A stretch of DNA of 64,000 nucleotides, taken from positions 62,001 through 126,000 of the forward strand of contig NZ_LVWI01000034.1 in the NCBI RefSeq assembly GCF_001909055.1, written 5' to 3'. Below, piece after piece: positions 42,073 through 51,423 of this stretch (its first letter is position 1; each line of letters opens with the position of its first letter). The notes under the pieces are model-generated. The model searched no databases. It saw only the letters and a list, made by a program, of their open reading frames with translations, and had not been told where the DNA came from. The stretch is from Paenibacillus helianthi (lineage in GTDB: Bacteria > Bacillota > Bacilli > Paenibacillales > Paenibacillaceae). A program made the position numbers and the translations under genes.

Positions 42073-43653
42073 ATGACAAACAAGAAAAAGAAACTTACAG
42101 TTACGCTGGCAACGATGATGACACTGGGTACAATCCTCAGTGCATGCGGAGGCGGCAACAACAACAATACAGCTGCGGAAGCCACAAACGCCGGAGCAAA
42201 AGCTACAGAAGGGGCAGCCACGAACTCCGGCGCTCCTGACACTTCCAAAGAGGTCAAGCTCAAAATGCTTCTGATCGGCGGCCAGCCTGGCGATTACGAC
42301 AAGGTATTCGGAGAGCTCAACACCAAATTGAAAGAAAAAATCAATGCCACGGTTGAAACAGAATTCCTGGACTGGTCGGACTGGACCCAGAAGTACCCGC
42401 TGAAATTCGCAGCGAATGAGGATTTTGACCTCGTGTATACAGCGAACTGGGCCTTCTATAACGATCAGGCACTCAAAGGCGGGTTTCTGGAGCTGACGGA
42501 TGATATGCTGTCCAAATATATGCCAAAAACCTGGGAAGCGATGCCTAAAGTGAACTGGGAACAAGCGAAAGTGGACGGCAAGCTATACATGGTTCCGAAC
42601 AATAATGTGGAAGTTACCGACAAAGTTGTCCTGTATCGTGAAGACCTGCGCAAGAAATACAATCTTCCGGCAATCAACAGTCCTGAAACCTATGCCAATT
42701 ACTTGAAAACGATTGCTAAGAATGAAAAAGGCATGAATGCGTTCGGAGCAAAACCTGCCGATGGCTGGAAGTTCCATGAGTTGGATCAAATTCTGCTGGA
42801 GCAGAACAACAACTTCAACCTGGTGGATGCGAACCTGCTGCCACTGGCTTACAAGCTGGATGATGCAACCGGCAAAGTATTCGACATTTATGACACTCCA
42901 GAATTCACATCATTGCTGAAATACTATAAAGATCTGGCCGACAATGGCGCATGGTCCAAAAACGTAGTGAGTAACAAAAATGATGTATGGCAGGATGTCA
43001 AAGCAGAGAAGGTTTCCTCTTATGCCCACAACCTGGGTACTGTAGCAGCTAACCTTGCTGAAATGCGCCGTGACAAACCGGATGTGGAGCTGGCCATTGC
43101 CGACCTTACTCCAGATAAGAAGAAAATTGCTGCCATCGCAACCCAGAACGGGATGTCCATTCATGCGACCTCGAAGAACGCTGAACGTTCCCTGATGCTG
43201 ATTGATCTGCTGCAGAATGACAAGGAAATCCACGATCTGACGATGTACGGTATTGCCGGAACCAACTATGTTCCTCAGGGCGATGACAAGTTCACTGCCG
43301 GCCCTGCGGCTGCGAATTACACAGGCTTCTCGAACTGGGGCTGGAATTCCCCGCTGAACCGTCAAGATGCGGCTTATCCGAAAGAAGCTGACGATATGTT
43401 CAACACTTGGCAGTCAAGCGTTTACCACTTCCCGCTGGAAACCTTTGTCTTCGACTCCGCAAAAGTGAAGAACGAAGTGGCGAATATCGGAAACGTAATG
43501 CTGCGCTACGCTATTCCATTGGAATATGGTTTGATTGATGATATCGATAAAGGCCGGGCTGACCTGATCAAGCAGTTGAAAGCCGCTGGTATTGACAAGG
43601 TTCAGACGGAAATGCAAGCCCAAATCGATGCTTTCCTGGCTGCAAAAAAATAA
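42073..43653 (+). CDS. Extracellular solute-binding lipoprotein of ABC importer 1
   Basis: 526 residues with AGGGGGCAC upstream. Lipoprotein signal peptide with lipobox ILSAC (Cys about 23), a low-complexity Asn/Ala/Thr linker (residues 25-58), then a large periplasmic-binding-protein fold of the LipO/YtcQ group (VKLKMLLIGGQPGDYDKVF at its start). These ~500-residue proteins bind oligosaccharides released from polysaccharides. Third gene of the operon; a terminator lies directly downstream. The following gene, GH35, was presumably adjacent before an IS element landed between them. Confidence 0.92.
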   Translation: MTNKKKKLTVTLATMMTLGTILSACGGGNNNNTAAEATNAGAKATEGAATNSGAPDTSKEVKLKMLLIGGQPGDYDKVFGELNTKLKEKINATVETEFLDWSDWTQKYPLKFAANEDFDLVYTANWAFYNDQALKGGFLELTDDMLSKYMPKTWEAMPKVNWEQAKVDGKLYMVPNNNVEVTDKVVLYREDLRKKYNLPAINSPETYANYLKTIAKNEKGMNAFGAKPADGWKFHELDQILLEQNNNFNLVDANLLPLAYKLDDATGKVFDIYDTPEFTSLLKYYKDLADNGAWSKNVVSNKNDVWQDVKAEKVSSYAHNLGTVAANLAEMRRDKPDVELAIADLTPDKKKIAAIATQNGMSIHATSKNAERSLMLIDLLQNDKEIHDLTMYGIAGTNYVPQGDDKFTAGPAAANYTGFSNWGWNSPLNRQDAAYPKEADDMFNTWQSSVYHFPLETFVFDSAKVKNEVANIGNVMLRYAIPLEYGLIDDIDKGRADLIKQLKAAGIDKVQTEMQAQIDAFLAAKK

Positions 43654-43689
43654 TAGCTGAATAAGAGTGAAGCTTATGTAACGGCTTCC

Positions 43690-43730
43690 GGGCTGCTCCA
43701 AAGCATTTGCTTTGGGGCAGCCCTTATTTA
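43690..43730 (+). terminator. Terminator of ABC importer operon 1
   Basis: GGGCTGC-CCAAAGC pairs with GCTTTGG-GCAGCCC around ATTT, followed by TTATTTAT. Confidence 0.92.
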
Positions 43731-43751
43731 TATGAGCGTTTTGCATTAATC

Positions 43752-44996
43752 TAAACCCTTGTTACAAAAAGGAATTTTAAGCATAAAAAAGGACTTCACC
43801 CCAACTTGGAGAAGTTTTTTGGTGACCAAACCAAAACACTCAAGAGGAGGAAGTCCCCTTTGTATATTCTCCAAGAATGTCTGTTTTCCTTTGAGGAGCT
43901 TCAAAAAATCGAATCAAAAGAACGACTACCCATCTTTTTCAGTGCACTGGACCTGAGACCGTATGCGAGACAATTGAAAAGTCCTTCACCCCGAGGAGCG
44001 GACGGGCACTGTCGTCAAGGCATTCCACGTTAAGCCGGTTTTTTGCCGAGTTGACTCGTAAAAACCTTGCCCGGCAGTTGTTTGAGGACCTTGTGGCTCA
44101 GTGCCAAGAAACTGGAATCATTGACGGCACTCATGTCGCCATCGACAGCGCAGCCATCCATGCCTATGAGAAAAAGGAACCCAAGCGAAAAAGCGAACTC
44201 ACGGGCAATGCCAACTGGGGTGCGAAATTTGACACCTTCGGGAACAAAGTCAAGTGGTTTGGCTATAAGCTACATCTGGCCGTCGATGCCAAGAGTGAAC
44301 TTCCTATGGCGCTCCAGGTGACTCCGGCCCATGTGAACGACGGAGACGAAGGACCTGTACTCATGACAACTGTCGCTGCAAAGTCCAAAGTGAAATTTTT
44401 CATGCTGGATGCCGGCTACGACCAAATGAAAAACTACGAGACGGCCCGCAGCGTCAAGGCGCAAGCCATTATTCCGCTGAATCCGCGCAATGAAAAGGAA
44501 CCACCAGCAGGGATCACCTACAAAGGTACGCCCTGCTGTTCGATGGGATTTCCCATGACGTATTGGGGACAGGAAAAGGTGCAATTAAAATTCCGTTGTC
44601 CGCATGCGACAGGTCAAGTGGATTGCCCTTTAGGCATGGCCGCTTGTTCATCCTCCAATTATGGAATGGTGGTTAAAATCAAGAGTCAAACGGATCTTCG
44701 GCGCTATGCGTTACCGCATCGGGAAAGTCGGGGCTGGAAGGAACTTTACAATAAACGAACCAGTGTGGAACGCTGCAATTCTCGAATGAAGACCTATTTA
44801 ACTGCAGACCAGCTTCACGTCTGGGGGATTCAAAAAGTGACCACCCACCAATATTTGAATGCGATTGTGTTACTTGCCTCTGCACTGGCCATCGCTAAGC
44901 AACGCGTCCAAAACGCCGCTTAAAATTTCAAATTCACCGAAAATTCTGCCCGTCTGTTCATTTATCGCTCCGCTCTTATAAGACAAGGATTTTACC
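43752..44996 (+). mobile_element. Insertion sequence, DDE type, probably inactive
   Basis: About 1.24 kb between the importer terminator and GH35. A possible imperfect terminal inverted repeat is TAAACCCTTGT near 43751 and, on the other strand near 44990, TAAAATCCTTGT. No clear target-site duplication was found, so the ends are approximate. It holds one degraded transposase gene and lies on the plus strand. Confidence 0.65.
43806..44923 (+). pseudogene. Degraded DDE transposase (IS4/IS5/IS1182-like)
   Basis: Two pieces in different frames. Piece 1 (43806-44033) covers the N-terminus (FSFEELQKIESKERLP, then FFSALDLRPYARQL). Piece 2 (from about 44015 to 44923) resumes at STLSRFFAELTRKN and has the catalytic core: D in VAIDSAAIHAYE, D in FFMLDAGYD, E in SVERCNSRMK, with a Cys-rich insert before the last. 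Between the pieces the expected N-terminal domain of some 60 residues is missing and the frame shifts, so an internal deletion inactivated it. Exact IS family not resolved. Confidence 0.8.
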
Positions 44997-45068
44997 GTGG
45001 CCTAACTATGACTTTGAATCAAAATATGAATTATGCAAAATGCTCATATAGAAAAGGAGCTGCAAAAT

Positions 45069-47429
45069 ATGAGTTATACCATTCATGCGGGCATTGCCCC
45101 GAAAGACATTTATCCGGCGACCTTACGGCTGGGCGGAACCCATCCGCAAGGAGATCACATCAGCTTCACCAACTACTATATGGAACTGAACGGCCAGCCG
45201 TATTTTGCCATCTGCGGCGAATTCCATTATTCCCGTTACCCGGAAGACTGCTGGGAGACGGAGATCCGTAAGATGAAAGGTTCCGGAATCAATATTGTGG
45301 CTACCTACATCTTCTGGAATCATCATGAGGAAATCGAAGGGATCTTCGAGTGGCAGGGCAACCGTAATGTGCGGAAATTCGTAGAGCTGTGCGCACAGAA
45401 TGGAATATATGTCATCCTGCGCGTGGGTCCCTTCTGCCATGGGGAAGTCCGCAACGGCGGACTGCCGGACTGGCTGTTCGGGCGTTCCTTCGATGTGCGT
45501 TCCAACGATGAAGGTTATTTGCATTATGTCCACAGGCTGTTCCATGAGATAGGAATACAGGCGGCGGGGCAGATGTTCAAGGATGGAGGGCCGGTGGTTG
45601 GCATTCAGCTGGAGAACGAATTCAATGCCGCTGCCGCCTTGTGGGAATTGACTGCGAAGCAAGGGGATGAATACCTGAGCGGCGGACTTGGCGGCGAAGC
45701 CGGCTCCGAGCATATGCGTCTGCTTAAGCAGTATGCAGAGGAGGCAGGAATGGTTGCGCCTTTCTATACCAGTACAGGCTGGGGCGCTGCGCCATTTTTG
45801 GAGGATGAGGTGCTACCGCTGTACGGCGGCTATGCCTATACGCCGTGGAGCATCAGCGAGCAGAATCCTGACCAGAAGCCGACACCGGAGTATGTATTTG
45901 TGAATTATCATAATGAAGCTGCTGAGACGGGTGAATTCAAGCCTCCCTATCCCAAGACTAAATATCCGTTTGCCTGCTGTGAAATGGGCGGAGGGATGCA
46001 GACCTGGTATCTGTCGCGGTTCCAGGTGGAGCCGGAAAGTGTGATGGCAATGAGCCTGATGAAGATTGGGGGCGGGTGCAATTTTGTCGGCTATTATATG
46101 TTCCATGGCGGCACGAATCCAATAGGGAAAACGGGCTACCTGAATGAGAGCACCACGCCAAGAATCACGTATGATTTCCAGGCACCGATTGGAGAGTTCG
46201 GGCAGATCCGGGATTCGGGCCATCTGCTGCGGCCATTGCATTATTTCCTGCACCGGTTCGGGGAACGGCTTGCGCCAATGGCCACCGTCCTGCCGGATGG
46301 TGCGGAGACCATCACTCCTGAAGACGCACATTCGCTGCGGTATGCCGTCCGCACAGACGGCAAAGCCGGGTTCCTGTTCGTGAACAACTATCAGGATCAT
46401 GTCGTGATGGACACCCATGAGGATGTCCGGTTCGCCATTCTGCTGGCTGACGAATCCATTGAATTCCCAAGAAAAAGCTCGCTAACGGTCCGCAAAAACG
46501 CGTCGTTCATCTTTCCCTTCAACTTTGCACTGGACGGGCTGAACCTGCGCTTTGCTACAGCCCAGCCGGTGACGAGGGTGGAGTCTGCGGAAGCGGCTAC
46601 TTACTTTTTCTCGATGCCGGAGGGTGTGGACGGGGAGTTTCTGATTGATGCACATGCGGCCATTACCGGCATATCAGCAGACACTGGTACGGTCGAAAAG
46701 GGTGCGGGGAATGAGTACACGGTTCTTATTCCGCATGACCGCCCGGGAATGATCCGGATTACACAGGACGGAGCCCGGGAGATCCGGATATACGCCATGA
46801 ATGCCAGAGAAGCCGCCATGCTGTGGGAGATGGAGGATGAAGGGCAGCAGCGGATTATTTTCTCGGAGGTTCCGCCTGTACAGACGCAGGACGGCATTGA
46901 ATTCTTCAGCAGCGGCCAGAGCAGCTTCTCCTTCCGGGAATATGCCGGCGGTCCGGCGGCGCCTGCCCGGTGGACAACGGCGCACGCCGCCTGCTCGATT
47001 GCGCAGCATAGAGAGGAGTGGTTCCACAGCTTCGATCTGGAACTCCCGGCCAAGGAGATCCGGCTGGGTATCCACCGGATTCATGACCACAAAATCGCGC
47101 TTCAACTTGCTCCGGACCTCCTGGAGGGTGTGGAAGAGGTGCTGTTAAGCATCGATTACACCGGTAATGTCGGCTATGCCTTTGCGGCCGGCCAACTCTT
47201 CCACGATCATTTCTATAACGGCGCGCCATGGGAGATCGGCTTGTCCCGCTTCAGGGATACGCTGAGAAGCGGAGAGATCATCCTCGAGACTACACCGCTG
47301 CGTAAGGGAGTCACGACTGTGGCGGCAGATGCCGCGATGGCGGTCGAGAAGCAGTTTACCGGGGAAGCGACTGCTGTGTTCCACAGCATTACAGCTATTC
47401 CGGTGTACCGGGTGGCACTACGGAAATAG
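45069..47429 (+). CDS. Glycoside hydrolase family 35 beta-galactosidase
   Basis: 786 residues from ATG 45069, with AAAAGGAG upstream; a start 12 codons earlier is less likely. No signal peptide. GH35 barrel (about 25-340): CGEFHYSRYPEDCWETEI, NIVATYIFWNHHEE, GIFEWQGNRNVRKFV, VGPFCHGEVRNGGLPDWL. Acid/base E184 in IQLENEFN; the likely nucleophile is E305 in CCEMGGG. Several beta-sandwich domains fill the C-terminal half. Removes terminal beta-linked galactose from oligosaccharides. It lies downstream of ABC importer 1 but is now cut off by an IS element, so it may depend on its own or an IS-borne promoter. Confidence 0.9.
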   Translation: MSYTIHAGIAPKDIYPATLRLGGTHPQGDHISFTNYYMELNGQPYFAICGEFHYSRYPEDCWETEIRKMKGSGINIVATYIFWNHHEEIEGIFEWQGNRNVRKFVELCAQNGIYVILRVGPFCHGEVRNGGLPDWLFGRSFDVRSNDEGYLHYVHRLFHEIGIQAAGQMFKDGGPVVGIQLENEFNAAAALWELTAKQGDEYLSGGLGGEAGSEHMRLLKQYAEEAGMVAPFYTSTGWGAAPFLEDEVLPLYGGYAYTPWSISEQNPDQKPTPEYVFVNYHNEAAETGEFKPPYPKTKYPFACCEMGGGMQTWYLSRFQVEPESVMAMSLMKIGGGCNFVGYYMFHGGTNPIGKTGYLNESTTPRITYDFQAPIGEFGQIRDSGHLLRPLHYFLHRFGERLAPMATVLPDGAETITPEDAHSLRYAVRTDGKAGFLFVNNYQDHVVMDTHEDVRFAILLADESIEFPRKSSLTVRKNASFIFPFNFALDGLNLRFATAQPVTRVESAEAATYFFSMPEGVDGEFLIDAHAAITGISADTGTVEKGAGNEYTVLIPHDRPGMIRITQDGAREIRIYAMNAREAAMLWEMEDEGQQRIIFSEVPPVQTQDGIEFFSSGQSSFSFREYAGGPAAPARWTTAHAACSIAQHREEWFHSFDLELPAKEIRLGIHRIHDHKIALQLAPDLLEGVEEVLLSIDYTGNVGYAFAAGQLFHDHFYNGAPWEIGLSRFRDTLRSGEIILETTPLRKGVTTVAADAAMAVEKQFTGEATAVFHSITAIPVYRVALRK

Positions 47430-47563
47430 GCGGACGATATTCGGGGTCAATTTTCTGCTATGTAGTAGTAGGTCTACCCGATTCGCCCCCATTTTGAGCC
47501 CGGCAGCATGAAATAAAGTCACCTGAGTCCGCTTCAACCACTCATCAAGCAAAAAAGAACCAC

Positions 47564-47606
47564 AAAAGCCCCGCCCAAGCAGATTTCTCTGTTGGGCGGG
47601 GCTTTT
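47564..47606. terminator. Bidirectional terminator between GH35 and importer 2 permeases
   Basis: AAAAGCCCCGCCCAA (47564-47578) and TTGGGCGGGGCTTTT (47592-47606) form a perfect 15-bp stem, with A and T tracts that serve both strands. Confidence 0.95.
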
Positions 47607-47640
47607 GTCTGTCAGCAGCAGCTTCCAGGTTGAATCCGAA

Positions 47641-48477
47641 TCAGCCTTTCACGGCTCCGGCTACAACGCCTTTGACGATATACTTCTGCAGGAAGATGAA
47701 CACGATGATGGAAGGCAGTACGGCCATTACCATCGCTGTCATCGCATACTGCCAGTCCGAGGTATATTGTCCAACGAAGGTGTAGGCAGCGAGCGTCAGG
47801 GTCTTTGTATCCGGTGAACCATTGACCATCAGGAGCGGGAGCAGGAAGTCATTCCAGATCCACATCACGTCAATGATGACGATGGTTGTCGTTACGGATT
47901 TCAGCAGCGGGAAGATGACACTGAAGAACAGCCGGAAGCTGGAGGCTCCGTCGATTGTGGCGCTCTCATCGATTTCCAGCGGAATTCCTTTTACAAAACC
48001 ATGATAGATGAACACAGCCAGCGGTGCGCCGAATCCCCAGTACAGCAGTCCCAGTCCCCAGGTGCTCTCGGAGAGGTTCAGGTTCTTGGCGGTTTGCAGC
48101 ACGGTCAGCATGATGGACTGGAAAGGGATCAGCATCGGCATGATACATAGGAAGTAGATGATTCCGCTCAGTCTGGATTTGGTCCGTGCCAGCTTATAAG
48201 CGGCAATGGATGAGATGAATACGATGCCCAGCAGACCAAGGCCGGTAATCACGAAGTTATTCAGGAACAGTCTCGGATAGTTGATAAACTTCCAGACATA
48301 CGAGTAGTTGCTGAGCGTCAGATGCTTCGGAAGTGCGATTACGTCGGTCATGACCTCACTGAAGTTTTTTAACGAGTTGATAATGGTCAGGAACAGCGGA
48401 TACAGGAACAGAAGAGAGAGGATAACCAGAACCACTTCGAGAATGATCCGGCCTGCTCTATTGTTGTTTGTTTTCAT
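47641..48477 (-). CDS. Carbohydrate ABC transporter permease, MalG/AraQ type (importer 2)
   Basis: 278 residues, six membrane helices. EAA loop: EIDESATIDGASSFRLFFSVIFPLLKSV; typical end LQKYIVKGVVAGAVKG. Its ATG overlaps the stop of the upstream permease by one base (TAATG), so the two are translationally coupled. Together they form the channel of the second oligosaccharide importer. The binding protein is 5 kb away on the other strand (53187) beyond the regulators; no ATPase is encoded. Confidence 0.92.
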   Translation of the reverse strand: MKTNNNRAGRIILEVVLVILSLLFLYPLFLTIINSLKNFSEVMTDVIALPKHLTLSNYSYVWKFINYPRLFLNNFVITGLGLLGIVFISSIAAYKLARTKSRLSGIIYFLCIMPMLIPFQSIMLTVLQTAKNLNLSESTWGLGLLYWGFGAPLAVFIYHGFVKGIPLEIDESATIDGASSFRLFFSVIFPLLKSVTTTIVIIDVMWIWNDFLLPLLMVNGSPDTKTLTLAAYTFVGQYTSDWQYAMTAMVMAVLPSIIVFIFLQKYIVKGVVAGAVKG

Positions 48478-49367
48478 TATGCCTCAACCTCTCTTCGTTT
48501 GAAGACTGTCAGCTGGATGATCGTCACGACCAGTACAGCCACGAACAGGATAAGCGCTTTCGCTGTTCCGTATCCGTACAGATTATTCTGGAAGGTATCC
48601 CGGTAAATATCGTAAGCGATACTGTAGGTAGTTCCTCCGGGACCGCCGCCGGTCAGCGACAGAATCACATCGAACACCTTGATCGAGTTGGTCAGCGCCA
48701 TAAATACCGAAATCGTTATGGATGGAGCTAGCAGCGGCAGTGTGATGCTGAAGAATCTTCTCATGGCGCCTGCACCGTCAACTGTGGCTGCTTCCTTAAG
48801 ATCCTCAGGGACAGACTGCAGACCAGCGATATATATTACCAGGTAGAACCCGATGGACTGCCAGATTGAAACGCCCAGAATCGAGATAAATGCCAGCCCC
48901 GGCGTTCCCAGCCAGCTCAGTCCGAAGATCGACCAGCCTGTACTGTCACCCAGCGAGTTGAAGCCCTGCATGAAGATGAATTTCCAGATGAAGCCGACGA
49001 TAACAAGGCTGAGAATGTAAGGGATGAAGAAGGCCGCTCTCAGCCATGAGGTGGACTTCAGCTTCATATCGAGCAGTACGGCCAGCAGTATCGCCAAGAC
49101 ATTGACGATTACGATATAGAGCACTGCATATTTGATCGTGAACCAGGCCGCATTGGAAAAGTTAGTATCGCCGGAGAAGATCATTTTGAAATTGTCCAGG
49201 CCGACGAATTTGGGATGTTTGGATATTCCGTTCCATTTCGTCATGGAATACCGGATGGTCATGACAAATGGAATGTAGAACGCAACAGCGATACAGATTA
49301 GAACAGGGAGTGTGAACAGCCCAAAGTCTAATTTCTCGCGCCATCTTCTGCCGAGTGTTTTTAACAT
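48477..49367 (-). CDS. Carbohydrate ABC transporter permease, MalF/UgpA type (importer 2)
   Basis: 296 residues from ATG 49367, with AAGAGGTG upstream; an in-frame start further up (49421) overlaps the regulatory region and is rejected. Six helices and EAA loop DLKEAATVDGAGAMRRFFSITLPLLAPSI, followed by the usual LTGGGPGGTTYSIAYDIYRDTF. First gene of a two-gene unit divergent from the YesMN system 2, so the regulators probably control it through the 190-nt intergenic region. Confidence 0.92.
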   Translation of the reverse strand: MLKTLGRRWREKLDFGLFTLPVLICIAVAFYIPFVMTIRYSMTKWNGISKHPKFVGLDNFKMIFSGDTNFSNAAWFTIKYAVLYIVIVNVLAILLAVLLDMKLKSTSWLRAAFFIPYILSLVIVGFIWKFIFMQGFNSLGDSTGWSIFGLSWLGTPGLAFISILGVSIWQSIGFYLVIYIAGLQSVPEDLKEAATVDGAGAMRRFFSITLPLLAPSITISVFMALTNSIKVFDVILSLTGGGPGGTTYSIAYDIYRDTFQNNLYGYGTAKALILFVAVLVVTIIQLTVFKRREVEA

Positions 49368-49463
49368 GGAAGCACCTCTTCTTGATTTATAGGGTGGGAG
49401 TCTTGTACTGGCTTGCCACACATAACCATTCCGGTTAGTCTATATTGTGTATTATAGAGCAGA

Positions 49464-49503
49464 CCCCTATACTCAAAAATGGATTTAAGAGTACAGTTAG
49501 GGG
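49464..49503. promoter_or_regulatory. Interrupted inverted repeat in the divergent region of importer 2
   Basis: CCCCTA-TACTC (49464-49474, sharing one T/A) pairs with GAGTA (49489-49493) and TAGGGG (49498-49503) across an AT-rich middle. Candidate regulator site between the permease pair and the sensor kinase. Confidence 0.45.
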
Positions 49504-49560
49504 TAAAAAGGTGAACTGAACATTTCCCCGCAAAGTCCGTGCAAGAAGGAGGAAGGCACC

Positions 49561-51423
49561 ATCAAGAGAACCCTATATAAGCTGTTTGAGCCTTTGCTGG
49601 AGCGGATTTCCCGGCGTTTGGCGAACAAGCTGATCCTGCTGTTCACAATCATCATTATTCTGGTTGTGACCTCACTGACGTTCATTTCCTACGGTATGCT
49701 GCGCAAAGAATCGGTGAACAGCAGCATTTCCAGCACCCGTAACAACCTGCTTTTGGTGGGGCGTAATCTGGAGAGTTATCTGGACGGGATCAGCCAGCTG
49801 TCACTGCCGCAGATCTCCTATGATGAGTTCAACTACGCGATCCTGCATGAATCCGATGACTATGCGTCCAAGATGTATGTAGAGGATTATTTGAAGAATC
49901 TATATTTTTCGCGCAATGATCTGGAAGCGATTTACCTGTACGTCATCAAGGAGCACAAATATTATTATGTGACCAAGGAGAACTATAATATTACCGTCCG
50001 GGTGGCACCGCATCCGCCGATCGAGAATCTGTCGTGGTACAAGCGTGCGCTGGCCAGCCCCTTCAACCGCTCGTACCAGTCCTTCGTGATGGAGCGGTCG
50101 CCTGAGGAGAGTAGTGGCGATTACCCTATCAATACTGAGAAAAGCTTCATGGGCTATCATCGGCTGCTGCGTTCCATTGTGACCCGGGAGCCGCAGGCTG
50201 TACTGTCCCTGTATTTCAATTCCAGTGTGACGGATGAGATTATGAAGGATATTCCCTTTAATGAGGGGGAGCATCTGATGTATGTCAGTCCCGACAATCA
50301 GCCGTTTGTGGTGGATGACCGTGAATTTGTTCTCAAAAGTGAAAAAGCGGGGCTGCTGGAGAAGCTGACTCCGGCCCAAGGCGGACGTTTGACCTGGTCT
50401 GACAGCGGGCAGAAGTATCTGGTCATGTATGACATCAGCCAAAAGGAAGGCTGGAAGCTCATTAAGCCGATTCCCTACAAGCAGATCTATGAAGCGGCGA
50501 CGACGACGCGTAAACTGAGCTATTCGATTGGTCTGCTCTTTTTGATGGTGTCCGTCATTCTCGTCAGCTTCACTTCCAATAAGATCACCAGTCCCCTGAA
50601 GAACCTGTCGCTGCAGATGAAACGCTTCAGTACCGGGAGCTTTGATGCCGAAGCAACCGTGGAGGGCAGTGATGAGATCGCTTACCTGTCACGCCATTTC
50701 AACAAGATGGTGGAAAAAACTAATGAGCTGATCAATGAGCGTTATAAAATGAAAATTGTCGAGAAAAACGCTGTGCTCAAGGCACTGGAGGCGGAGATTA
50801 ATCCGCATTTCCTCTATAATGCGCTGCAGGCCATTTCCACCAAGGCACTCAAAAACAATAATGATGATATTGTCGAGATGGTTGATAATCTGGCACTCAC
50901 CCTGAGGTACTGCATCAGCGGCAGAGATGTGGTGCAGGCGCGGGAGGAGCTGAAGCATATTGAACGTTATCTGGCCCTGCAAAAAGCCCGCTTCGGCAGC
51001 CGCATGCAGGTGGAATACGCCTGGGATGACAGTCTCCTGGAGCTGAGAATTCCCAAGCTGTCGATTCAGACCCTGGTGGAGAACTGTATCAAGCATGCAT
51101 TGGAGAAGGTATCCAGTACGGTTACTATCCGGATTGAAGCTCATATTACACCCGAATATAGCGTGATCTCTGTACTGGATGACGGACCGGGTATAACGGA
51201 AGAGCGGCTGCAGCAGGTAATTAGCACCTTACAGATTCAGTGGGATGACCGCGGCGGAGGCTCAGCAGAAGAAGGGGATGTGGAGAGCATCGGCCTTAAG
51301 AATCTGAATACCCGCCTGAAGCTTTTATACGGTGACGAAGCGGGGCTTACTATTGCCAGCAATGAGCACGGAACACAAATGGATATGCGGTTACCGCGGG
51401 GAGGGCTGGGACAACATGTATAA
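49561..51423 (+). CDS. Sensor histidine kinase, YesM type (system 2), probable ATC start
   Basis: 620 residues if translation starts at ATC 49561. AAGGAGG (49546-49552) lies 8 nt before that codon and no ATG, GTG or TTG occurs in frame until TTG 49594, which has no ribosome binding site. From ATC the protein begins KRTLYKLFEPLLERISRR, a normal kinase N-terminus. Then a helix (LILLFTIIIILVVTSLTFI), an extracytoplasmic sensor domain, second helix, HAMP, H416 in EAEINPHFLYNALQ and an HATPase with LDDGPGI and SIGLKNLNTRLKLLYG. Overlaps the response regulator by 8 nt. Divergent from importer 2 permeases. Confidence 0.88.
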   Translation: MKRTLYKLFEPLLERISRRLANKLILLFTIIIILVVTSLTFISYGMLRKESVNSSISSTRNNLLLVGRNLESYLDGISQLSLPQISYDEFNYAILHESDDYASKMYVEDYLKNLYFSRNDLEAIYLYVIKEHKYYYVTKENYNITVRVAPHPPIENLSWYKRALASPFNRSYQSFVMERSPEESSGDYPINTEKSFMGYHRLLRSIVTREPQAVLSLYFNSSVTDEIMKDIPFNEGEHLMYVSPDNQPFVVDDREFVLKSEKAGLLEKLTPAQGGRLTWSDSGQKYLVMYDISQKEGWKLIKPIPYKQIYEAATTTRKLSYSIGLLFLMVSVILVSFTSNKITSPLKNLSLQMKRFSTGSFDAEATVEGSDEIAYLSRHFNKMVEKTNELINERYKMKIVEKNAVLKALEAEINPHFLYNALQAISTKALKNNNDDIVEMVDNLALTLRYCISGRDVVQAREELKHIERYLALQKARFGSRMQVEYAWDDSLLELRIPKLSIQTLVENCIKHALEKVSSTVTIRIEAHITPEYSVISVLDDGPGITEERLQQVISTLQIQWDDRGGGSAEEGDVESIGLKNLNTRLKLLYGDEAGLTIASNEHGTQMDMRLPRGGLGQHV

